Below, piece after piece: positions 1-5,911 of a stretch of 9,926 bases of DNA. This DNA is from Candidatus Magasanikiibacteriota bacterium (GTDB taxonomy: Bacteria; Patescibacteriota; Patescibacteriia; Magasanikbacterales; GWA2-37-8). Location of the stretch: contig CAIOJG010000104.1 of NCBI GenBank assembly GCA_903858555.1, positions 1 to 9,926 of the forward strand, written 5' to 3'. Position 1 is the stretch's first letter. Every line of letters starts with the position of its first letter. The notes beneath the pieces are model-generated. The model saw only the letters and a list, made by a program, of their open reading frames with translations. It searched no databases and was not told the DNA's origin. The translations under genes and the position numbers were made by a program.

Positions 1-1399
<1,399 letters not shown>

Positions 1400-1414
1400 A
1401 GAGAATGATATTGC

Positions 1415-1428
1415 TCGGAAATTTCCGA
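1415..1428. repeat. 14-nt perfect palindrome upstream of 16S
   Basis: TCGGAAATTTCCGA is its own reverse complement and ends about 16 nt before the predicted 16S 5' end. In the leader RNA it could form a short hairpin or a processing signal, or pair between two transcripts. A role in pre-16S maturation is inferred only from position. Confidence 0.5.
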
Positions 1429-1468
1429 ACTATATTTATATTTGTTTGTTGTAGAATAGACAGTTAAA

Positions 1469-1490
1469 TTTTGTAAATAAATTTACAAAA
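1469..1490. repeat. AT-only inverted repeat in 16S leader
   Basis: Arms TTTTGTAAAT (1469-1478) and ATTTACAAAA (1481-1490) are perfect complements separated by two bases. Past a two-base bulge the pairing can extend through TAAA/TTTA (1465-1468 with 1493-1496). The hairpin is weak because it is nearly all A-U. It directly follows the candidate second promoter and has no GC clamp, so I do not call it a terminator. Confidence 0.45.
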
Positions 1491-1492
1491 AA

Positions 1493-1523
1493 TTTATAGT
1501 CTTTGTCACATTTATGTTGTCAA
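1493..1523 (-). promoter_or_regulatory. possible second 16S promoter
   Basis: On the minus strand TTGACA (1523-1518) is a perfect -35, and TATAAA (1498-1493) is a good -10, but the spacer is 19 bases, longer than the usual 16-18. It would give a leader of about 85 nt. Tandem P1/P2 promoters are common for rRNA genes, but the spacing keeps this weak. Confidence 0.3.
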
Positions 1524-1565
1524 GGTTCGTTCTTTCTTGTGTTACCCAGATAAGGTCTCATCAGA

Positions 1566-1611
1566 GAAAGAAAAAAGAGGAAGCCATACTTGACTTACTC
1601 TTTTCTCTTTC
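1566..1611 (-). repeat. long purine/pyrimidine stem in 16S leader
   Basis: The 14-base arm at 1566-1579 (purines only) and the 14-base arm at 1598-1611 (pyrimidines only) pair at 13 of 14 positions around an 18-base loop. No U-run typical of a terminator follows it on the minus strand. It may be part of the pre-16S leader fold. Confidence 0.45.
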
Positions 1612-1616
1612 CAGTA

Positions 1617-1633
1617 TCTCGATGAAATCGAGA
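1617..1633 (-). repeat. 7-bp hairpin in 16S leader
   Basis: TCTCGAT (1617-1623) and ATCGAGA (1627-1633) form a perfect stem with a three-base loop. A U-run does not follow on the minus strand, so it is not a terminator. Its position between the promoter and 16S suggests a leader structure. Confidence 0.5.
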
Positions 1634-1693
1634 CTTAGAAAAAACTAGATTTTAGAGGTACTTTTGATGCGGTTTTTTTCTTAGAACTTCTAC

Positions 1694-1722
1694 ATAATAG
1701 CACAGCGCTAAAAGGCTGTCAA
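1694..1722 (-). promoter_or_regulatory. main 16S rRNA promoter
   Basis: Reading the minus strand, TTGACA (1722-1717, perfect -35), a 17-base spacer and TATTAT (1699-1694, five of six to TATAAT) form a near-consensus sigma-70-type promoter. Transcription should start near 1687. It begins only about 30 bases after the trmD stop codon, and I see no terminator between trmD and this promoter. Confidence 0.8.
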
Positions 1723-1742
1723 GTGTGCGTAAGTGCTGTGTT

Positions 1743-1751
1743 TGTGGATAA
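1743..1751 (-). promoter_or_regulatory. DnaA-box-like 9-mer after trmD
   Basis: The minus strand reads TTATCCACA, a perfect match to the classical DnaA box (TTATNCACA). It abuts the trmD stop codon and sits about 20 bases upstream of the rRNA -35. An identical site in the same orientation is at 4984-4992. Function is inferred from the motif only. Confidence 0.35.
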
Positions 1752-2408
1752 TTATTTAGTGGCACTTTTACGCCACTTTTCGATGTTTTTATGGTCACCG
1801 GACAATAAAACCGTCGGGACTTTTAAACCCTGAAAGTTATCCGGTCTGGTATATTGTGGGTATTCTACACTGCCTTCGTTGTGAGTTTCGTCTTTTAACG
1901 AATCGACATTACCTAAAACTCCCGGGATCAAACGTGCGGTCGCTTCGGTGATAGTCAGGGCGGCTAATTCACCACCGGCTAAAACATAATCCCCCACTGA
2001 AATTTTTTCATCCACAAATTTATAGACACGTTCATCAAAGCCTTCATAGCGTCCACAGATAATAATTAAATTTTCTAATTTAGAAAATTTTTGAGCCATT
2101 TTTTGGTCAAACTTTTTTCCATCCGGATCCATGATAATTATTTTTGTTTTTGGTTGTTTTATTTTTTTACCATTTTTTACCAAACCTAAATTTTCCAAAC
2201 ATAGATAAATTGGTTCCACCTGCAAAATCATTCCTGGTCCCCCGCCGTATGGTTTGTCGTCTACGCGACCGTGTTTGTCGGTAGAAAATTGACGCCAATC
2301 ATGCGCTTGAATATTTATCGCTTCTGCTTTTTGACCACGCCCTAAAATACTGCTCTGAGAGTAGTGATAAATAAGATCTGGAAAAATTGTTAGGATGTTG
2401 AATTTCAT
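1752..2408 (-). CDS. trmD: tRNA (guanine-37-N1)-methyltransferase TrmD
   Basis: TrmD transfers a methyl group from S-adenosylmethionine to N1 of G37, next to the anticodon, in tRNAs reading CNN codons, which prevents +1 frameshifting. The 218-residue protein shows the trefoil-knot SPOUT family blocks: GGGPGM (55-60), CGRYEGFDERV (118-128), SVGDYVLAGGEL (137-148), YPQYTRP (183-189) and LLSGDH (201-206). R127 and D140 match the catalytic Arg and Asp known in proteobacterial TrmD. The start is the ATG beginning the family's usual MKFNILTIFP; an ATG 12 codons upstream falls in the preceding terminator. The C-terminus stops at IEKWRKSATK, about 35-40 residues before the E. coli end, so the last helical part is missing. 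No Shine-Dalgarno is present, and a -10 box lies 7 bases before the ATG. rimM and rplS, its usual neighbours, are not adjacent. Confidence 0.96.
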   Translation of the reverse strand: MKFNILTIFPDLIYHYSQSSILGRGQKAEAINIQAHDWRQFSTDKHGRVDDKPYGGGPGMILQVEPIYLCLENLGLVKNGKKIKQPKTKIIIMDPDGKKFDQKMAQKFSKLENLIIICGRYEGFDERVYKFVDEKISVGDYVLAGGELAALTITEATARLIPGVLGNVDSLKDETHNEGSVEYPQYTRPDNFQGLKVPTVLLSGDHKNIEKWRKSATK

Positions 2409-2415
2409 GTTGGTG

Positions 2416-2444
2416 ATTATACTACGAAAAACCACAAAAAACAA
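2416..2444 (-). promoter_or_regulatory. trmD promoter, probably leaderless
   Basis: TATAAT (2421-2416) is a perfect -10 with TTGTTT (2444-2439) 17 bases upstream as a partial -35. Only seven bases separate the -10 from the trmD ATG, so the expected start of transcription is at or next to the A of ATG, giving a leaderless mRNA. The -35 lies in the U-tract of the preceding terminator. Confidence 0.55.
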
Positions 2445-2469
2445 GAACGCCGACTTTTGTCGGCGTTCT
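2436..2469 (-). terminator. Rho-independent terminator of the surface-protein gene
   Basis: An 11-bp perfect stem (2444-2454 with 2459-2469, GC-rich core GCCGAC/GTCGGC) with a four-base loop is followed on the minus strand by a run of T's broken by a single G (2443-2437). It starts 10 bases after the stop codon at 2480. The stem is symmetric, but only the minus direction has the T-run. Confidence 0.9.
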
Positions 2470-2479
2470 ATTCAACTTA

Positions 2480-4891
2480 TTATTTCTTTTTTACAACTGG
2501 TTTTTTAGTTGGCACTCTAACTATCGGTTTTTTTACTACTGGCGCTGGTTTCTTTACGGTGATACTAAAACCATTTTCTTCTAATACTTCACTGGTTTTA
2601 GCATCTAGTACTTTTACTTCAACAGTATAAGTACCATCCGCCACTTTACTACCGATAGTATTACTAGCGTTAAACTTAAAGGTTTTACCTTTAGCAATTG
2701 TTCTAAGACCAGTTGTCTTAGTTAATACTTTACCATTGGCATCTACTACCTGGCGCAGTACTTTTACTTTGAGGGCACTGCCAGTTTCATTGGCAAATTG
2801 ATAAGTATAAAAAACTGTATTACCCGGTTTATATTCCAATTTTTTTACCGGTAAGATTACTACTTTTGAATCTGGATTGGAAAGATTGAAACCAGCGACA
2901 GTGGTTGGAACAATTTCCTGAACAGTCGTATTGTTTGAGACTAAAGTCGCGGCAGAAGATTCACCAGTAGTTAAATTGGTCAAAACCTTAAACGCTGCTG
3001 TCTCACCACCTGATGACGAACGGAATTTTACATAAATAGTCTTTTGACCACTGCCGGAAGATAATTTAAATTGTTTGGAAGGAGCATACGAATCCCAACT
3101 GGCGCCAACAAAATTTGGATCCTCAGAAATCGCGACTTGAGTAGCATTGGTTGCAGAAAAATTTAAAGTCACGTCTTGAGAATCACCGGAAATAGCTGAA
3201 ACAGAGACTGCGGCTGATGGATTTGCAACCACCGGTGGCTGCATAGGAACAAATCCGCCACCGCCGGAACTAACCACAGCAGTAACACAAGCACCCGTGG
3301 TAGCAGTTGTAGTGGCGAAATCCGAAGTAACAACACTATCACCGTTAACTCCATAGACTTTAAAAGAATAAGAAGTATTACAGGTCAATCCAGTATATTG
3401 ATAAGAAGATGATTGTCCGGTAATTGCACTATCACTATCTTTGACTACGTTGTAGGAACTAGCCGAACCACCACTCCAACTTACCGTAATCGCTGTAGCA
3501 CTGTCGGCGGCAGCTGAAGCAGAAGTTGGCGCAATCGCTAGAGTATAAACAGGAGTTGACGAAGCGCTGTCAGCTGAAGGATACGAATCGGCATTTTTAG
3601 AAGTTACTTTAAACACATATTGGGTACTTGGAGTTAATCCAGAAAGTGTGTTCGTTGTACCCCACTCTGAAAGCAAACCCAGATACGAACTATTGGTAGT
3701 ACCCAATGTCGATGTCGGGAAAACAAAATTTGTAACCAAATATTTTAATGAATTCATTTCTCTTATTATATAACGAGTGGTGGAAGTAGGATTACTACTG
3801 TTTGGACCAAGTACAAAATCAAGAGAAGAAGTGGTGACATTTCCAACGGTTGGTGCAGAAGCCACTGTAGCTAAAGTATGAATTGAGCTGGTAGTAGAGG
3901 TGGCGGTCTGAACATTACCACCATTTTTAGCAACTACTGAAAATGTATAAGAAGCATTTATAGAAGACAAACCGGTAGCGGCAATACCTGACCAAGTAGA
4001 ACTTGTTTGCCAGATTGGTGTGGTAGTGACCGAACCGTCAGTATTTAAATATGTACTGCTGGAATTATTAAAAATGGCGTAGTTAGTAATGGCAGAATTA
4101 TTATTAGTACTAGTGGCATCAAAAGAAACGGAAATCGAAGAAGTGGACGCCGGAGTTAATACTAAACTTCCAGGCGTATTGGCTAAGGTATAGACGGCGG
4201 TACTAGCACTAGACGTAGCTGTTGAAACATTGTCACCATTTTTAGCAATAGAGCTAAATTGGTAACCAACATTTGGTGACAAACCAGTCGCGTACAAACC
4301 GCTCCATGAAGAGCTGGCTTGAAAAACCGCAGTGGTCGTAGCCGCCCCGGCTGAAGTCAGAAAGTTTCCACTGGTTGAATTATAAATTGCGTAGGTAGTA
4401 GAAGGAGTATTATTGTTGGTAGTAGTTGGAGAAGTTAATTTAAAAGCAACTCCCAAAGCAGATGTTGTAGAAGCAGACACAACTAGTGGGTTTGGGGTCT
4501 CGGCCAAAAAGTAAACAGTACTTGGTGTGCCGGTAGCAGTGAACGTTCCAGCATCGTCACTGGCTACGATTTCAAAAGTAAGCTGTAAATTAGGGTCTGG
4601 TGGATTTGGATCGATTACCGTAGTGTTGGTAGCAAAAACTGAAGTTGTAGCATATTGGTTGAAAGGACCGCCACTAGCTGAAACCAAAACAAGCATTTGA
4701 GTGCTCGAAGAGTCAGTGGTATGTGTCCAATTCACCACCACACTTGAAGTAGCAACATTTGTAAAAGTCGGTACGGAAGGAGCGATAGTATTTGCTGACG
4801 CAACCCCCGCCACAAATAAAGAACCAAAAAACAACGCTCCAGCTAGCCCCAGAGATTTGATTTGATTTTTCCAATTAATTAATTTTTTCAT
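2480..4891 (-). CDS. secreted fibronectin-III-like multi-domain surface protein
   Basis: This 803-residue protein has no recognisable enzyme motif. Residues 1-33 form a Sec signal peptide: a Lys-rich N-terminus, a hydrophobic core (14-30), and an AxA site ASA before N34. Then come about five fibronectin-III-like beta-sandwich units (about 36-130, 131-236, 237-340, 341-450, 451-534), rich in Ser/Thr. The unit boundaries carry a repeated VYTLA-type motif at 126, 232, 336 and 447. The only mature cysteines, C504 and C535, flank the last unit and could form a disulfide. A Gly run (543-546) links to a beta-rich module with the bacterial surface-protein pattern NATQVAISEDPNF...SW..Y (582-602). Next is a BsuPI-like sandwich (about 663-779) and a Pro/Lys/Val tail (780-803). 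There is no LPXTG and no C-terminal membrane helix. AGGAG lies only one base before the ATG, an unusually tight spacing. Adhesion or attachment to a host cell is inferred. Confidence 0.85.
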   Translation of the reverse strand: MKKLINWKNQIKSLGLAGALFFGSLFVAGVASANTIAPSVPTFTNVATSSVVVNWTHTTDSSSTQMLVLVSASGGPFNQYATTSVFATNTTVIDPNPPDPNLQLTFEIVASDDAGTFTATGTPSTVYFLAETPNPLVVSASTTSALGVAFKLTSPTTTNNNTPSTTYAIYNSTSGNFLTSAGAATTTAVFQASSSWSGLYATGLSPNVGYQFSSIAKNGDNVSTATSSASTAVYTLANTPGSLVLTPASTSSISVSFDATSTNNNSAITNYAIFNNSSSTYLNTDGSVTTTPIWQTSSTWSGIAATGLSSINASYTFSVVAKNGGNVQTATSTTSSIHTLATVASAPTVGNVTTSSLDFVLGPNSSNPTSTTRYIIREMNSLKYLVTNFVFPTSTLGTTNSSYLGLLSEWGTTNTLSGLTPSTQYVFKVTSKNADSYPSADSASSTPVYTLAIAPTSASAAADSATAITVSWSGGSASSYNVVKDSDSAITGQSSSYQYTGLTCNTSYSFKVYGVNGDSVVTSDFATTTATTGACVTAVVSSGGGGFVPMQPPVVANPSAAVSVSAISGDSQDVTLNFSATNATQVAISEDPNFVGASWDSYAPSKQFKLSSGSGQKTIYVKFRSSSGGETAAFKVLTNLTTGESSAATLVSNNTTVQEIVPTTVAGFNLSNPDSKVVILPVKKLEYKPGNTVFYTYQFANETGSALKVKVLRQVVDANGKVLTKTTGLRTIAKGKTFKFNASNTIGSKVADGTYTVEVKVLDAKTSEVLEENGFSITVKKPAPVVKKPIVRVPTKKPVVKKK

Positions 4892-4949
4892 ACTCCTAAA
4901 TTTAAACGACTAAGTTTAATAAATAATTAAATTAATAAAAACTATATAT

Positions 4950-4978
4950 AGTATACTCCTTTTTGACATCTATTTAAA
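4950..4978 (-). promoter_or_regulatory. promoter of the surface-protein gene
   Basis: On the minus strand TTTAAA (4978-4973, four of six) and TATACT (4955-4950, five of six) are separated by 17 bases. Transcription would start near 4943, leaving an AT-rich leader of about 50 nt. The palindrome ACTATATATAGT (4941-4952) overlaps the -10 and start region. Because the gene is bounded by this promoter and terminators on both sides, it is probably monocistronic. Confidence 0.55.
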
Positions 4979-4983
4979 TTACC

Positions 4984-4992
4984 TGTGGATAA
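4984..4992 (-). promoter_or_regulatory. DnaA-box-like 9-mer after khpA
   Basis: TTATCCACA on the minus strand is identical to the site at 1743-1751 and in the same orientation. It follows the T-run of the khpA terminator and lies just upstream of the surface-protein promoter. It could be a DnaA-binding site or a chance match in AT-rich DNA. Confidence 0.35.
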
Positions 4993-5026
4993 ACAAAAAA
5001 ACCGCTTCGAAAATCGAAACGGTTTT
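4993..5026 (-). terminator. Rho-independent terminator after khpA
   Basis: The minus strand forms AAAACCG ... CGGTTTT (5026-5020 with 5004-4998), one mismatch, then TTCGA/TCGAA around a three-base loop, a 13-position stem. A run of seven T's (5001-4995, partly in the stem) follows. It lies 20 bases after the khpA stop codon and ends any smc-rpsP-khpA read-through. Confidence 0.85.
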
Positions 5027-5046
5027 AAATTTTGATAATTTTGATA

Positions 5047-5373
5047 TTAGATAATCAAATCATCGACAGCACTGGTGTCAAACACCTCAGGAGCAGCAGC
5101 TGCTGCCATTGGGCGAGGACCACGGCCACCTTCTGGTTCGTTGATCTTTAGATTTACGCGAGCGTTGTTTTTAGCGCCAACGATTTTGAGCAAAGTGCGG
5201 ATAGAACGAGCGGTTTGACCACTGCGTCCAATCACATAGCCCATATCGGCTGGATCTACATCCAAGCTAATAAGTACACCACGTTCATCGATAATGCGAT
5301 CTGTTTTTACTTTATCTGGGTTGTTGACGATTGCTTTTACAAGCATCTCAACAAACTGTTGATCGGCTTCCAT
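5047..5373 (-). CDS. khpA: KH-domain RNA-binding protein KhpA (YlqC family)
   Basis: KhpA is a small cytoplasmic protein made of one KH fold. In Gram-positive bacteria it pairs with KhpB and binds many RNAs, affecting cell division and elongation. Residues 1-78 cover the whole domain, with the GxxG RNA-binding loop as IGRSG (48-52) and the family pattern DPADMGYVIGRSG followed by ARSIRTLLKIVG. Usual family members are about 75-85 residues, while this one has 108. The extra about 30 residues form a low-complexity tail (GGRGPRP, five Ala, then an acidic/hydrophobic end VDDLII). The gene follows rpsP, its conserved partner in many phyla, by 107 bases and has its own promoter. No Shine-Dalgarno precedes the ATG. 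khpB is not in this window. Confidence 0.92.
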   Translation of the reverse strand: MEADQQFVEMLVKAIVNNPDKVKTDRIIDERGVLISLDVDPADMGYVIGRSGQTARSIRTLLKIVGAKNNARVNLKINEPEGGRGPRPMAAAAAPEVFDTSAVDDLII

Positions 5374-5446
5374 AGTATAATCTTTAAATTATTCATTTCG
5401 GCAGTCTGTCGACGTGTGGATTTACTCCACCAGCTCTGCATTTTAT

Positions 5447-5475
5447 ATTTTAGCAAAATCTGAGAAATCGGTCAA
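5447..5475 (-). promoter_or_regulatory. khpA promoter with extended -10
   Basis: TTGACC (5475-5470, five of six), 17 bases, then TAAAAT (5452-5447, five of six) with TG at the extended -10 position (TGC before the hexamer). It starts six bases after the rpsP stop codon. Predicted start is about 5440, giving a leader of roughly 67 nt with a small hairpin (GTGGA/TCCAC, 5416-5430). Confidence 0.7.
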
Positions 5476-5480
5476 ACGTA

Positions 5481-5810
5481 TTATGCAGCTTTTTCAGCGG
5501 CTGATGCTTTCTTGGCAGCAATTTTTACTGCGCGTTTCTTGCTGATAAATACGGATTTCTTTTTCTTCTCAGTGATGATTCCGGCATTCACAAACAAGTT
5601 ATGCAAAGTTGGAGATGGCTGAGCGCCTTTTCCAATCCAGAATAAAATACGTTCGGTGTCTGGTACCAACTGCGCTTCTTTAGCGTGTGGGTTGAAAGTA
5701 CCAAGCTGTTCCAAATAATCACCCCAAGTATCACGTGCTTTTTCAGAAACGATAATACGGTAAGTGGCAAATTTCTTTTTTCCAATACGTTGTAAACGAA
5801 TAGCTAACAT
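5481..5810 (-). CDS. rpsP: small ribosomal subunit protein bS16
   Basis: bS16 is a primary-to-intermediate assembly protein that stabilises the 5' domain of 16S rRNA in the 30S subunit. The N-terminal 80 residues carry the family pattern: AIRLQRIGKKK (3-13), YRIIVSEKARD (17-27), LEQLGTFNP (33-41), and ILFWIGKGAQPSPTL (55-69). Length is 109 residues against about 80-90 in most bacteria. The surplus is a Lys/Ala-rich tail (82-109) of the kind often seen in ribosomal proteins and likely to contact rRNA. There is no Shine-Dalgarno in front of the ATG, and the preceding 30 bases are A/T-rich. The gene lies between smc and khpA, the order known from Firmicutes but with ftsY and ffh missing. Confidence 0.96.
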   Translation of the reverse strand: MLAIRLQRIGKKKFATYRIIVSEKARDTWGDYLEQLGTFNPHAKEAQLVPDTERILFWIGKGAQPSPTLHNLFVNAGIITEKKKKSVFISKKRAVKIAAKKASAAEKAA

Positions 5811-5878
5811 AATTTTTATTAATTTTAAAAAGGTTTCCCTATGACCTGTGAAGTCGCGGGGAATATAAGAGCGGCGTT

Positions 5879-5907
5879 ATTGTACTATATTTAGCGGATT
5901 TTGTCAA
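5879..5907 (-). promoter_or_regulatory. rpsP promoter
   Basis: Perfect -35 TTGACA (5907-5902), 17-base spacer, and TACAAT (5884-5879, five of six). The -35 begins four bases after the smc stop codon. Predicted start is about 5872, with a leader of about 60 nt. No terminator separates smc from it, so rpsP may also receive smc read-through. Confidence 0.8.
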
Positions 5908-5911
5908 TATT

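Larger units (their letters stand above)
1400..1751 (-). other. gene-free 16S leader between trmD and rrs
   Basis: This 352-base stretch has no credible coding frame. It holds a strong minus-strand promoter at its right end (1694-1722), so about 290 nt of leader RNA would precede mature 16S. The leader contains several inverted repeats: a 7-bp hairpin (1617-1633), a purine/pyrimidine stem (1566-1611), an AT-only 10-nt-arm repeat (1469-1490) and a 14-nt palindrome (1415-1428) just upstream of the 16S 5' end. I could not recognise a convincing boxA antitermination element or a tRNA. A DnaA-box-like 9-mer touches the trmD end. Confidence 0.8.

Noticed and set aside
1469..1496. AT-rich hairpin as a terminator in front of 16S
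   Set aside because: It has no GC-rich stem, and a terminator between the promoter and 16S would make no sense without antitermination evidence.
2409..2444. A longer trmD start 12 codons upstream
   Set aside because: That ATG lies in the terminator T-tract/-35 of the promoter, and TrmD proteins begin at MKFNILTIFP-like sequence.
3169..3354. Minus-strand frame of 61 codons within the surface-protein gene
   Set aside because: It is an out-of-frame shadow, rich in Leu/Val, with no start signals.
4963..4991. Plus-strand TTGACA at 4963-4968 as a promoter antisense to khpA
   Set aside because: No acceptable -10 lies 16-18 bases downstream (TGGATA/GGATAA only), and no plus-strand gene follows.
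5588..5785. Minus-strand frame overlapping rpsP
   Set aside because: It is an alternative frame of a clear bS16 gene with no family similarity.
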